The position numbers and the translations under genes were made by a program. Shown piece by piece: positions 1 through 7,786 of a stretch of 64,000 bases of DNA (position 1 is the stretch's first letter; every line of letters begins with the position of its first letter). Origin of the DNA: Chitinophaga eiseniae (GTDB taxonomy: Bacteria > Bacteroidota > Bacteroidia > Chitinophagales > Chitinophagaceae); contig NZ_FUWZ01000003.1 in the NCBI RefSeq assembly GCF_900167135.1, positions 186,001 to 250,000 on the forward strand, read 5' to 3'. The notes below the pieces were generated by a model that worked only from the letters and a program-made list of their open reading frames with translations, ran no database searches and was not told the origin of the DNA.

Positions 1-868
1 GTTTATCATAGGAGAAGCCCAACTGCACATCTGGTACGGCGAGAGACCGTTGCAGGCGAAGGTTCATATGGTTGTACTGCACGTTCTCCTGCGCTATTTT
101 AAGATCGTAGCGGTTGGCTTTGGCGGTATCCAGCAAGGTCTGATAAGACAGTGTGCCTGCAGACAGCTGCGGCACCGGGTCAGGCAGCTGCGGCTGAATG
201 CTGACAGTAGCAGGCACACGTATCAGCAGCGCCAGGTCGGACTGTGTCTGCTGAATATCTTTTTCCAGCTCCAGCGCGTCGTGCTGCAGGTCGTACAGCA
301 GGGACCTGATACGGATGATCTCTTTGGGTGCAATATTGCCCATGGCCTTCTGCTGTTCGAAGACCTTGACGATCTGGCGCAGGAAAGCGATCTGGCGGCT
401 GAAAGTTTGGAGGGACTGCTGTTTGTAGTAGAGGTCGTAAAAGTTATCGTGCAGGGAAAAACGGAGGGTACGCAGCAGGTCGAAGAACTGGTATTCTGTC
501 ATCCGTACGCTGCTTTGGGCCAGCTTCACCGCTTTGTTGCGCTGGCCGGCGATCTTGAACAGCTGCTCTACCTGCAGTGTGTTTTGTCCTTCGTAGGAGA
601 AGTCGAACCACTTTTTGGTGGTATGGTTATACAGTACATTTTCAACGGTTACCTGCGGATTGTCCCACAGGCGGGCGGTGATCACTGCTGCTTTGGCTGC
701 ATCGATATTGAATTTCTGCGCCAGCAGCGGGATATTTTTCTGAAGAAGCTGCGTTTCGGCAGCCGGCAGCGTAAGTTTGAGGGTATCCAACGGCTGCGCA
801 TGTACGCAGCAGCTCCATAGGACGCCCATCAGTACAGGGAAGGCTTGTAATGCTAGTCTGATCGTCAT
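1..868 (-). CDS. Outer-membrane efflux protein, CzcC/TolC family (partial)
   Basis: The minus strand is open from an ATG at 866-868 to the window edge, so the 3' end is missing. The product starts with a signal peptide (hydrophobic core, ending near VHAQP) and continues as alternating amphipathic helices with coiled-coil character, as in outer-membrane channels of RND metal-efflux pumps. It should form the outer-membrane duct of a tripartite exporter. It lies 71 bp downstream of a sensor kinase and response regulator in the same direction, which fits a Czc/Cus-type metal-resistance operon continuing off the left edge. The substrate metal cannot be told. Confidence 0.8.
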   Translation of the reverse strand, partial: MTIRLALQAFPVLMGVLWSCCVHAQPLDTLKLTLPAAETQLLQKNIPLLAQKFNIDAAKAAVITARLWDNPQVTVENVLYNHTTKKWFDFSYEGQNTLQVEQLFKIAGQRNKAVKLAQSSVRMTEYQFFDLLRTLRFSLHDNFYDLYYKQQSLQTFSRQIAFLRQIVKVFEQQKAMGNIAPKEIIRIRSLLYDLQHDALELEKDIQQTQSDLALLIRVPATVSIQPQLPDPVPQLSAGTLSYQTLLDTAKANRYDLKIAQENVQYNHMNLRLQRSLAVPDVQLGFSYDK

Positions 869-939
869 ACAACTTTAATTTTCGTTGCAAAGATGACGAC
901 GGGCTATTAGGCACTCATTAGAACGATGTTAAAACCAAA

Positions 940-2310
940 TTAGATTTTACCGGCTGCGGGAAAAAAGATGTTAAAGGTGGTGCCTTCTCCCGGTACGCTG
1001 CTGACGGTGATGGTAGCCTGGTGGAGCTGAAAGATGCGCTGGGCCATGGCCAAACCGATGCCGTAGCCTGAAAACGTATAGGCGTTACCGGCACGGTACA
1101 GCGGGAGGAATATTTTATCCAGTTCGTCGGGAGCGATGCCGATGCCTTTATCGCTGACGGAGATAACGAGGCAGTTGGCATCGCAGCTCAGACGGAGGCT
1201 AACGGGTTGGTTATACGAAAACTTGAAGGCGTTGCGGACAACGTTCTGTAATGCCAGCATCAGCAAAGGGCGGTTGCCGCGGATAGTCAGCCGGGAGGCG
1301 TCTTCCGGGAGATGGCCCATGACTACGTCTGCCTGGTGGGACGGCGTTTTATATTGCCAGTGTTCCTGTATCTCCCACAACAGCTCGTCGAGCCGTATCT
1401 CTTCCGTATTGGCGGGGGTAAGGATCACGTCTACCCGGGTGAGTTGTAAAAGCCCGTCGGTGATCAGTTTCAGCTTCTCCGACTCGTCCAGCACGGTACC
1501 CAGCGTGGTGATGTATTCCGCTTTGTCGCGCTCCCGGTGCAGCGTGACTTCTATCTCGCCGATAATAGTGGTGAGGGGTGTCCTTAATTCATGGGAGGCG
1601 TTGGACACGAAGGAACGCTGCAGTTCAAAGGCTTGTTCGAGGTGTTGCAGCAGCTCATTAAAATTACCGGCCAGTTCGTCGATCTCATCTTTGTTGCGGC
1701 CTTGTTCCACCCGCATGTGCAGGTTGTTGGAACGTATTTTTTTCACCTGCCTGTTGATGCTCTGGATAGGCTGCAGCGCTTTGCTGGCAAACCATTGGCC
1801 CAGCAGGAAGGTAACAATCAGGGATACACAGAGCATGATGACCAGTATCAGCGCGAGATACTGCAGCTGTTGTTCGCCGGCTTTGTTGCGGGCTGTTACG
1901 ATCACCACAAAGTCGCCCTGGTTGTCCGGATAAAACATGCCCAGGCCGTACTTATCCCTGAAAGTGAAGCGGTAGGTACCGGATTTACGGATGGTATTCA
2001 GCAGGGAGAGCGGCCAGTTGTATTTTATCTTCTCCAGGAAAACGGGTTGATCTTCCTGGTCGTAGATGTTACTGAATTCATCGGGGATGCTCTGGCGGTA
2101 GCTTTTTTCTATCTCGATGAATTTCTTTTTGGTCAGTTCATCTTTTTCGAGGTACACCTGGGCGGTGACCAGCGCCCTTACCTGCAGCAGTTTATAGAAG
2201 CTGTTCCGGATATACTGGGCGGACAGCAGGTATATCAGGATGAACACACCGGTAAGAATGATGCCGGTGATAAGGGTAAACTGCAGCGATAAACGGTGTC
2301 TTATTTTCAT
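940..2310 (-). CDS. Sensor histidine kinase (CusS/CzcS-like)
   Basis: A 456-residue membrane sensor kinase. It has TM1 at about residues 11-32, a periplasmic sensor of about 115 residues, TM2 at about 151-172, a HAMP linker, an HisKA domain with the phospho-acceptor His240 in SHELRTP, and a HATPase domain with an N box (NVVRNAFKF), G1 (DKGIGIAP) and G2 (GYGIGLA). It autophosphorylates and passes phosphate to the regulator encoded just upstream (2 bp gap). The neighbouring efflux gene suggests that it senses periplasmic metal, an inference from context. Confidence 0.9.
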   Translation of the reverse strand: MKIRHRLSLQFTLITGIILTGVFILIYLLSAQYIRNSFYKLLQVRALVTAQVYLEKDELTKKKFIEIEKSYRQSIPDEFSNIYDQEDQPVFLEKIKYNWPLSLLNTIRKSGTYRFTFRDKYGLGMFYPDNQGDFVVIVTARNKAGEQQLQYLALILVIMLCVSLIVTFLLGQWFASKALQPIQSINRQVKKIRSNNLHMRVEQGRNKDEIDELAGNFNELLQHLEQAFELQRSFVSNASHELRTPLTTIIGEIEVTLHRERDKAEYITTLGTVLDESEKLKLITDGLLQLTRVDVILTPANTEEIRLDELLWEIQEHWQYKTPSHQADVVMGHLPEDASRLTIRGNRPLLMLALQNVVRNAFKFSYNQPVSLRLSCDANCLVISVSDKGIGIAPDELDKIFLPLYRAGNAYTFSGYGIGLAMAQRIFQLHQATITVSSVPGEGTTFNIFFPAAGKI

Positions 2311-2312
2311 AG

Positions 2313-3008
2313 CTATTGCTGCCAGGTGCTTTTAACTTTCATGACGTAGCCCATGCCCACCACTGTATGGATCAGCTTTTCACCGCTGAAGCCTTTTTCG
2401 ATTTTGTTACGGAGATAGTTAACGTATACATCGATAGTGTTGGTGCCGGTATCGAATTCCAATCCCCATACTGCCTCGGAGATGAGTGCGCGGGACAGTA
2501 CTTTGCCTGTATTTTTCAACAGCAGTTCCAGCAGGGCGTATTCTTTGGCGGTGAGGGTAATCTCCTGCCCTTCTCTGCTGGCGGTTTTAGACGTTGTGTC
2601 CAGCCGCAGGTCGGCCAGCGTAAGTATTTCTTTTTCCTGTTGGAAGTTATTCTTACGGCGCGACAGGGCGTTGACGCGGGCCACCAGTTCGGAGAAGTGA
2701 AATGGTTTGGCCAGGTAATCGTCGGCGCCGGCGTTGAGGCCATCCACAATATCATGGGTGGCGCTCAGGGCGGTGAGCATCAGTACCGGCGCAGTGACGT
2801 CGCGCGTACGGAGGTGTTTGCAGATGGTGAGACCGTTGATGCCCGGCAGCATGATGTCGAGTATGATCAGGTCATAGTCCTGTTCCAGTGCGGCCTGCTG
2901 GCCCCGGAGGCCGTCCGTGTATACGTCCACCTGGTGATGATGTTCTTCCAGTCCTCTTTTAATAAAGGCGCCTACTTTGGATTCGTCTTCTACAACCAAT
3001 ATTTTCAT
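2313..3008 (-). CDS. OmpR-family response regulator
   Basis: A 231-residue regulator with an N-terminal receiver domain (acidic pocket VVEDES, phospho-acceptor Asp51 in LDIMLP, Thr79, Lys101 in AKPF) and a C-terminal winged helix ending in the usual VVGMGYVM segment. It is the first gene of the minus-strand run regulator, kinase, efflux channel, so it probably controls the efflux operon and itself. Confidence 0.92.
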   Translation of the reverse strand: MKILVVEDESKVGAFIKRGLEEHHHQVDVYTDGLRGQQAALEQDYDLIILDIMLPGINGLTICKHLRTRDVTAPVLMLTALSATHDIVDGLNAGADDYLAKPFHFSELVARVNALSRRKNNFQQEKEILTLADLRLDTTSKTASREGQEITLTAKEYALLELLLKNTGKVLSRALISEAVWGLEFDTGTNTIDVYVNYLRNKIEKGFSGEKLIHTVVGMGYVMKVKSTWQQ

Positions 3009-3091
3009 ACTTGAGGTATTATTGTACTATGATCTATGCAAAAGTAGGAATGTTTCCTTTGGCAGGCATTAAAGCGGGATTAAAACATCCG

Positions 3092-3146
3092 ATTTGAAAA
3101 TTTGAAAATTTTAAAATTTAAAAATTTTCAAATTGGTTTAGTTTTG
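3092..3146. promoter_or_regulatory. AT-rich palindrome and possible -7 box before acetyltransferase gene
   Basis: An AT-only inverted repeat (AATTTGAAAATTTT with its complement) at about 3096-3135 lies between the divergent regulator and acetyltransferase genes. TAGTTTTG at 3139-3146 matches the Bacteroidota -7 consensus TAnnTTTG, but no TTG sits at the right distance upstream, so the promoter call is weak. Confidence 0.35.
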
Positions 3147-3172
3147 CAGCAACCTAAAACAGGCACCGTATC

Positions 3173-3730
3173 ATGCAACAACCCATCCTAAGTACAGCAC
3201 AGCTGGTGCTCCGTCCGATTACAGAAAAAGATACCGCTGCTTTGTTCTCCCTCTTTTCCAATGAAGAAGTGACCCGGTACATGGACATCGACGCCTTTTC
3301 CAATATTACAGAAGCGACCCAGATCATTACGTTTTTCCGTGAACGTTGGGAAAAACAGGAAGGAATGCGCTGGGCCATCACTTTTAAAGATAAAGATGAA
3401 CTCATCGGCACCTGTGGTTTTCATCACTGGAACAAAACGCATTATAAGATAGAGCTGGGATACGATCTGCAGCCGGCATACTGGGGCAAGGGCATTATGA
3501 CCGAAGCGGTTCCGCTGGCGCTGAAGTTTGTATACCAGGAGCTGCAGTTCAACCGGGTGGAGGCGTTTGTGGACCCGTTGAATGCCGCGTCGTCCCGTTT
3601 GCTGGGGCGGCTTGGCTTCCGCCATGAAGGGATGCTGCGCGATGCTTTCTTTGAAAAGGGACAGTTTGTGGATGCGGACCTGTACAGTTTACTTCGCCGG
3701 GAATACGACCGGGAAACTATCTGGCAATAA
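3173..3730 (+). CDS. GNAT acetyltransferase, RimJ/RimL type
   Basis: 185 residues with the RimJ/RimL arrangement: N-terminal TAQLVLRPIT, a central acetyl-CoA-binding loop (AYWGKGIMTEA, about residues 103-113) and a C-terminal RLGFRHEGMLRD segment. It N-acetylates an unknown amine, either a protein N-terminus or a small molecule. It is followed by a second GNAT gene in the same direction. Confidence 0.85.
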   Translation: MQQPILSTAQLVLRPITEKDTAALFSLFSNEEVTRYMDIDAFSNITEATQIITFFRERWEKQEGMRWAITFKDKDELIGTCGFHHWNKTHYKIELGYDLQPAYWGKGIMTEAVPLALKFVYQELQFNRVEAFVDPLNAASSRLLGRLGFRHEGMLRDAFFEKGQFVDADLYSLLRREYDRETIWQ

Positions 3731-3747
3731 TTCTTTTTATCAGACAT

Positions 3748-4245
3748 ATGATGCATTTGCAGTACCGGGATGCGGTCCCGGAAGATTTACCACAGATTGT
3801 CGGCATTTATAACAGCACCATAGCCGGCAGGATGGTGACGGCCGACACTTCGCCGGTGACGGTAGAGAGCCGGCAGGCGTGGTTCCGGGCGCACGATCCG
3901 GAGCGCCGTCCTTTGTGGATGGTATATGATGGCGCAGTGCTGGTGGGCTGGATCAGTTTTTCCTCTTTTTATGGCCGGCCGGCATATGACGGCACGGTGG
4001 AGGTGAGCATTTACCTGGCAGAAAGCGCCCGTGGCAAGGGGTACGGCAAGGCAGTGCTGCAGCATGCCATCGATGTGGCGCCGCAGTATGCGATACACAC
4101 ATTGCTGGGCTTTATTTTCGCACACAATGTTCCCAGTCTGAAGTTGTTTGCCGCCAAGGGTTTTACGGAGTGGGCGCATCTCCCCGATGTGGCTGTTCTG
4201 GACGGGCAGGCCCGGACGCTGAAGATATTAGGTCTTAAAGTATAG
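3748..4245 (+). CDS. GNAT acetyltransferase, phosphinothricin/methionine-sulfoximine acetyltransferase type
   Basis: 165 residues. The N-terminus (YRDAVPEDLPQIVGIYN), the acetyl-CoA loop ARGKGYGKAVLQ and the segment AHNVPSLKLFAAKGF are typical of the Pat/YncA branch of GNAT enzymes, which acetylate phosphinothricin-like amino acids. The true substrate is unknown. It begins 17 bp after the preceding acetyltransferase, probably on one transcript. A second ATG directly follows the first, so the start could be 3751. Confidence 0.82.
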   Translation: MMHLQYRDAVPEDLPQIVGIYNSTIAGRMVTADTSPVTVESRQAWFRAHDPERRPLWMVYDGAVLVGWISFSSFYGRPAYDGTVEVSIYLAESARGKGYGKAVLQHAIDVAPQYAIHTLLGFIFAHNVPSLKLFAAKGFTEWAHLPDVAVLDGQARTLKILGLKV

Positions 4246-4285
4246 GCAATCGTTCTTTGCTCATCATTTGTAATTCATATTGCTC

Positions 4286-4699
4286 ATGTGGTGGATATAT
4301 GCTTTGTTATCGGCCGCTTTTGCTGCGTTGACAGCGATTTTCGCCAAGATCGGCGTGGCGGACGTGCCTTCCAATCTGGCCACGGGTATCCGTACCATTA
4401 TTATTTTGCTGGTCGCGTGGGGTATTGTGCTGGCGAGAGGAGAATATAAAGGGGTGACGCTCACGCGGCATACGCTGGTGTTCCTGGTATTGTCGGGGCT
4501 GGCGACCGGCTTTTCCTGGATATTTTATTTTAAAGCGTTGCAGATGGGCAAAGTGTCGCAGGTGGCGCCGGTAGACAAGCTGAGCGTGGCGTTGACCATT
4601 ATCCTGGCGGCGGTTTTCCTGCACGAGGCGATTACCTGGAAAACGGCGATCGGGGCCCTGTTGATTATTTCGGGCACACTGGTGCTAATCATCAAATAA
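4286..4699 (+). CDS. EamA-type half-size membrane transporter
   Basis: About 137 residues forming four to five TM helices, equal to a single EamA repeat. Most drug/metabolite transporters have two, so this resembles the short YkkC/SMR-like or half-DMT exporters that act as dimers. The ATG at 4286 is preferred over an in-frame TTG at 4280. It follows the acetyltransferase by 40 bp on the same strand. Confidence 0.75.
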   Translation: MWWIYALLSAAFAALTAIFAKIGVADVPSNLATGIRTIIILLVAWGIVLARGEYKGVTLTRHTLVFLVLSGLATGFSWIFYFKALQMGKVSQVAPVDKLSVALTIILAAVFLHEAITWKTAIGALLIISGTLVLIIK

Positions 4700-4736
4700 C
4701 AAATGATTGGATATAAGAAGGTAACTGCCGGGGACA

Positions 4737-5393
4737 TTAAACGGCAGGGACTGTGTTAGGGATGATTTTGTAAACACAGCGGCGGGCGCCATTGATGATA
4801 TGGTCCAGGCGTGTCACCTGTACTTCTTCGCCGATGACGCTGATGAAGGTGTTCATCTCTGAGGTACAGATATTGTCGCAGGTAGCGGCCGCGCAACAGA
4901 TCGGGCAGTGGTTTTCGATGAAGAGGAAGATATCCCCTTCTTTCCGCCATTCCGCCAGGTATCCTTCACCGGTGCGGATGGCCGCAAAGGCAGTCAGCCT
5001 GTTTTCGATGCCGGTAACGCCTGCCAGGGCGGTATTATATTTATCCTGCTGGTTCTTTTCACGTGCGAGAATGACATTGGCCAATGCTTCCGGCCCCAAT
5101 ACCGTTTTAATGGTCTGGATAATGTCTACCGTGAGTTCGGTATGGCTGTCCGGGAAGCGGGCATTGCCAAGCGGGGTCAGGCTCCATATCTGCATAGGGC
5201 GGCCTACGCCTTTAGAGATACTTTCAAACTGCAACAAGCCCTCTTCTGCCAGCTTTACCAGCTGCAGACGGGCGCCTTCCGTGGTGATACCCAATTCACC
5301 AGCCAGTTCGGCAGCAGACAGGGGGCCCTTGGTCTTGATGAGCATCAAAAACCTGTCAGCGGCATTTTTGGTTCGTGTTGGATATTTTTCCAA
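4737..5393 (-). CDS. sufR: SufR-like Fe-S transcriptional regulator
   Basis: 218 residues. An N-terminal winged helix (LMLIKTKGPLSAAELAGEL, then TTEGARLQLVKLAEEG) precedes a cysteine-rich C-terminal domain (HCPICCAAATC...C) that should hold an Fe-S cluster, as in SufR-type repressors. The start is a TTG at 5391-5393, inside the left copy of the prophage end repeat. In an unlysogenised chromosome it would sit next to the divergent suf operon, now 53 kb away at 58898. No canonical promoter is seen directly upstream on the minus strand, so its expression may be altered by the prophage. Confidence 0.78.
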   Translation of the reverse strand: MEKYPTRTKNAADRFLMLIKTKGPLSAAELAGELGITTEGARLQLVKLAEEGLLQFESISKGVGRPMQIWSLTPLGNARFPDSHTELTVDIIQTIKTVLGPEALANVILAREKNQQDKYNTALAGVTGIENRLTAFAAIRTGEGYLAEWRKEGDIFLFIENHCPICCAAATCDNICTSEMNTFISVIGEEVQVTRLDHIINGARRCVYKIIPNTVPAV

Positions 5394-5428
5394 GTTATTA
5401 CTTGTTTTATTGTAAATGTCGTAATTTT
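5383..5428 (+). other. attL: left prophage end repeat
   Basis: A 46-bp segment matching 58749-58795 with three or four substitutions and one indel. Shared blocks include TATTTTTCCAAGTTA, TACTTGTTTTATT and AAATGTCGTAATTTT. It overlaps the sufR start codon. Its potential -7 box is degraded (TAATTTTA) relative to the right copy (TAATTTTG). The exact crossover block inside the repeat cannot be told. Confidence 0.65.
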
Positions 5429-5483
5429 AATTGTAAATACCAAAACGCTGTAGCATAGCGGCTTCTACAATGTTTTTTTACAC

Positions 5484-5505
5484 TTATGTCTAAAACTATG
5501 TCCAT
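5484..5505 (+). repeat. Possible integrase arm-type sites, left side
   Basis: Direct repeats TTATGTCTA (5484-5492) and CTATGTCCA (5497-5505). A closely related pair lies just upstream of the integrase gene at 58644-58652 and 58658-58666. The 14-mer TTATGTCTAAAACT is identical at 5484-5497 and 58658-58671. Position at both prophage ends suggests arm binding sites for the integrase. The 14-mer could instead be the crossover core. Confidence 0.4.
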
Positions 5506-5512
5506 GTGTGAT

Positions 5513-5542
5513 TTGGGAAAGGGCGAATATAGGCTATATTTG
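5513..5542 (+). promoter_or_regulatory. Promoter, TTG-N19-TATATTTG
   Basis: TTG at 5513-5515 and TATATTTG at 5535-5542, 19 nt apart, match the Bacteroidota sigma consensus. The expected transcription start lies about 13 nt before the ATG at 5562. This is one of the cleanest promoters in the window. Confidence 0.65.
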
Positions 5543-5561
5543 TCGAAACACGACGACAGAG

Positions 5562-5765
5562 ATGACAGCACAAGAATGGGAAGAATACTTTTCTGGCAAG
5601 ACGCTCCCGCCGGAAATTAAGCTGGACGATGCGACAGTAATTAAGGATGTCCGCAAATGTATAGAAAGCCACATAGCGGTGGTGAGGAACAGCCAGAACA
5701 GCACCTTTGCCGGATTTGAGCAGCGGCTCAAACGAATACAACAACACTTAGAGCAGCAGGGCTAA
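5562..5765 (+). CDS. Small prophage protein (resembles DUF6965)
   Basis: 67 residues from the ATG at 5562 (MTAQEWEEYFSGKTLPPEIK...). The spacing of EYFSGKTLPPEIKLDD and the C-terminal helix resembles DUF6965 proteins of Bacteroidota mobile elements, recalled from memory. No catalytic motif is seen. It is expressed from its own promoter at the extreme left end of the prophage, separate from the late genes, so it could be on in lysogens. Confidence 0.6.
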   Translation: MTAQEWEEYFSGKTLPPEIKLDDATVIKDVRKCIESHIAVVRNSQNSTFAGFEQRLKRIQQHLEQQG

Positions 5766-5787
5766 GATCACGATAAGTTAAGATAGT

Positions 5788-6018
5788 TCAGCGATACAGG
5801 GCTTTCGTGAGATCTGCTATTGTTGTCTCCAGGGCCTCGGCTATTCGGTAAAGCGTGTAGACGCCTAACTTCTTTTTGCCCTTCTCGTATTTAGAAATAT
5901 TACTCTGATCCAATCCTGTAGCCGCTTCTATGTCGGATAACGACAATCCTTTTGCCTCTCGGCAACGTCGTATCTCAGTACCAATTCGCGTAAATATATC
6001 CTGCTCTTTAAGTTCCAC
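5788..6018 (-). CDS. XRE-family helix-turn-helix regulator
   Basis: 76 residues, almost entirely one Cro/CI-type HTH (LSLSDIEAATGLDQSNISKYEKGKKKLG) followed by a TLYRIAEALE helix. It converges with the DUF6965-like gene, leaving 22 bp between stops. A small DNA-binding regulator at the prophage edge may act on the integration region or on the ncRNA next to it. Confidence 0.8.
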   Translation of the reverse strand: MELKEQDIFTRIGTEIRRCREAKGLSLSDIEAATGLDQSNISKYEKGKKKLGVYTLYRIAEALETTIADLTKALYR

Positions 6019-6094
6019 AGTGGGAAAATGGCAGAATTATTTAACTATTTCATAGGCCGATCGACCCATTTTCAAAAAAAATGTTATATTCGGT

Positions 6095-6102
6095 TATCTT
6101 TG
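6095..6102 (+). promoter_or_regulatory. -7 box of putative ncRNA promoter
   Basis: TATCTTTG fits TAnnTTTG. At the -33 position only a TTC in an AT-rich stretch is seen, so the upstream element is weak. A start about 7 nt downstream would begin just before the long hairpin described next. Confidence 0.45.
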
Positions 6103-6108
6103 CCTCCC

Positions 6109-6279
6109 CAAAAAAACATTACGAGGCATCGCTTTTTACCTGTTACTCGCCGACCAGCATTTTTAAAGGAAACAGGAAAAGAAGTGAGGCCCGCGACCTT
6201 TGTGCGCGGGCTCTTCTTTGTCCGTTTCCTTGCTTTGGTCGGCGAGTGCGGGCACTGTAAGAGACCCGCGCTTTTTTTG
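6109..6279 (+). ncRNA. Putative prophage rod-shaped small RNA with intrinsic terminator
   Basis: A 103-nt imperfect hairpin spans 6145-6247. ACTCGCCGACCA (6145-6156) pairs with 6236-6247, AAGGAAAC (6166-6173) with 6224-6231, AAGAA (6179-6183) with 6214-6218, and GCCCGCG (6189-6195) with 6205-6211. It is followed by a GCGGG/CCCGC stem (6248-6252 and 6265-6269) and T7, a plausible intrinsic terminator. With the -7 box at 6095 this is a self-contained gene of about 170 nt. The long rod with internal loops recalls 6S-type RNAs in shape only. No recognised family motif was found. Open frames here are not protein-like. Confidence 0.55.
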
Positions 6280-6318
6280 TTTCCCGCGCGGAGTTTTAAC
6301 CCGTAAACTCCCTCAAAT

Positions 6319-6429
6319 ATGCGCCACGATCCCGACGATGAAAAAATGCTGTACCTGTTATCAATAGCTTTTGTATTACCGATCCTTGTGTGGCTTGTGG
6401 CTATCGGCAAGGCAATGGGCTGGATATGA
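6319..6429 (+). CDS. 36-residue single-TM peptide
   Basis: The ATG at 6319 opens a 36-residue frame: a charged N-terminus (MRHDPDDEK), one hydrophobic segment (about residues 11-30) and a short tail ending in TGA at 6427. It begins 40 nt after the ncRNA terminator. The topology suits a membrane-inserted peptide such as a type I toxin or a small holin-like protein. This is inference, and reality as a gene is uncertain. Confidence 0.45.
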   Translation: MRHDPDDEKMLYLLSIAFVLPILVWLVAIGKAMGWI

Positions 6430-6483
6430 CATTAATCCATAATAAATGAATGTTAAAACGCCCTGGATGTCTATCCAAGGCAC

Positions 6484-6509
6484 AAAAAAATCCGCCCTCG
6501 GACGGATTC
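6484..6509 (-). terminator. Intrinsic terminator of the late operon
   Basis: On the minus strand AATCCGTCC pairs with GGCGGATT around a GAG loop, followed directly by a T7 run (A-run at 6484-6490 on the plus strand). It lies 75 nt past the last late gene (stop at 6585). Confidence 0.75.
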
Positions 6510-6584
6510 TTCAACGCGGCCTTTATCGCGGCGTCGGGCGGTAACCAGTGCGAAGATGGCGCACCGGTGCGCAGCGTATGTGCG

Positions 6585-7115
6585 TTACGGGAATATGGTG
6601 ATCGCCTGTTTGTACATGCTCCGAAACCCTTTCAGGTCATCCCCAGTAGGCTCAGCAGCATTACTGCCGGCTGCCCAGCACTTTTTGTAGGCGCGTGCAA
6701 ACTGGTCGATGTTGGAAATGGCCATGTTGATTTTCAGTTTCGGCATGTCTACATGGCTACCAACGAATAGGCCACGGGCCTGTAGTCTATCCATGAGCAT
6801 AAAGAGACTATCCGCCAGATTGTTAAAGGCAATGAACAATCTAACCTTACCAGTTCCGTTTTCTTTCGTTTGCACCACGCCGGAGATAAGCCGGTCATAC
6901 TGTGCCGGCCATCTGCCGGCATCGGCCTGTAGCCCGGAAAAGTTGAAATTGATCCCAGACATCCCATTGCCGCTCTCCTTCCGGAAAACCATATACGCCG
7001 CCCGCTTCACCTCTACCGGAAAGTCGGTTTTCTTAATCTCCTGGATCACCACCGGCATTTCCACCTGTGTGCGTTTGTAAGGGACGATCGGCTTTTCGCT
7101 ATAATAATTTTTCAT
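6585..7115 (-). CDS. Putative endolysin (lysozyme/transglycosylase-like)
   Basis: 176 residues. The segment FRKESGNGMSGINFNFSGLQ (about residues 49-68) resembles glycosidase endolysins of Bacteroidota phages, with Glu51 as the likely catalytic acid, followed by QADAGRW. It should cleave peptidoglycan glycan strands at the end of the lytic cycle. It is the last gene of the late operon, overlapping the candidate spanin gene by 4 bp. The family is assigned by pattern, so a non-lysozyme function is possible. Confidence 0.55.
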   Translation of the reverse strand: MKNYYSEKPIVPYKRTQVEMPVVIQEIKKTDFPVEVKRAAYMVFRKESGNGMSGINFNFSGLQADAGRWPAQYDRLISGVVQTKENGTGKVRLFIAFNNLADSLFMLMDRLQARGLFVGSHVDMPKLKINMAISNIDQFARAYKKCWAAGSNAAEPTGDDLKGFRSMYKQAITIFP

Positions 7116-7786
7116 AATATCTTGAATCTTGATTTAACGTAAACCCACACTCCAAGCAACACCAATACGCCAACATGGGCCGCCCAGTGTAGGATGATCT
7201 GTCGTTTCTTCTCTGAGATAGTGGCCCGCTGGTCGGCGTTTTCAATCTTCAGCTGGCTGATTTGCCGGCCTTTCTCCACCAGGGAATCCCGCAGCTGTGC
7301 TATGAGTGTCATCTCTGCGGTACTCTTCACCGGGTAAGGAACGCCTACTGTGTCGGGCACCGGCGGCCGGTAGTTCTTCTGCAGGCTATCCAGGGTGGCA
7401 GCCAAACCGCTCACCTGCCGCCTATATCGGTCTACCAAGTCGGCACACTGTCGGCCGATGCTGTCAGCGGCGTACTGTCTGGCCCGGGCAAGTTCGGCCA
7501 GCAGGCTGTCGCCGGACCGCTTTACGGAATCCAGCGCGCCGGTATAGTCAATATTGCCGGCAGGCTTGTACCGCAGAAACTTGCCAGCGCTGTCCGGGAT
7601 GCAGGGGAAGTGCTTTATCGACAGGTCCGCGAAGCCTCCCGGATTCCGGTCGAATATCTTCCGGGCCTTGTTGGTTGTCATGCAGCCGGAAAACATCAGC
7701 AGCAATAACGAAAAGAGAAACAGAAAGAGACTGTACAGTCCCGTCGCATCTCCCCAGCTGATCGGCTTGTTAAGTAGCTTTTTCAT
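7112..7786 (-). CDS. Candidate unimolecular spanin (lipobox plus C-terminal TM)
   Basis: 224 residues. The N-terminal hydrophobic stretch (residues 17-34) ends in FSGC, a lipobox with Cys35, so the mature protein would be an outer-membrane lipoprotein. A central alpha-helical/coiled-coil region (about 85-195) spans the periplasm. A C-terminal TM (about 198-217) followed by KSRFK would anchor in the inner membrane. This outer-lipid to inner-TM plan is that of unimolecular spanins such as T1 gp11, which fuse the two membranes in lysis. The position directly before the endolysin supports this. No homology is claimed. Confidence 0.55.
   Translation of the reverse strand: MKKLLNKPISWGDATGLYSLFLFLFSLLLLMFSGCMTTNKARKIFDRNPGGFADLSIKHFPCIPDSAGKFLRYKPAGNIDYTGALDSVKRSGDSLLAELARARQYAADSIGRQCADLVDRYRRQVSGLAATLDSLQKNYRPPVPDTVGVPYPVKSTAEMTLIAQLRDSLVEKGRQISQLKIENADQRATISEKKRQIILHWAAHVGVLVLLGVWVYVKSRFKIL

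Noticed and set aside
50-820. Long plus-strand frame of 256 codons
   Set aside because: Antisense to the outer-membrane efflux gene, whose minus-strand frame has a signal peptide and family-like sequence.
6028-6410. Frames on both strands across the small RNA
   Set aside because: Residue composition is not protein-like and the inverted repeat explains the sequence.
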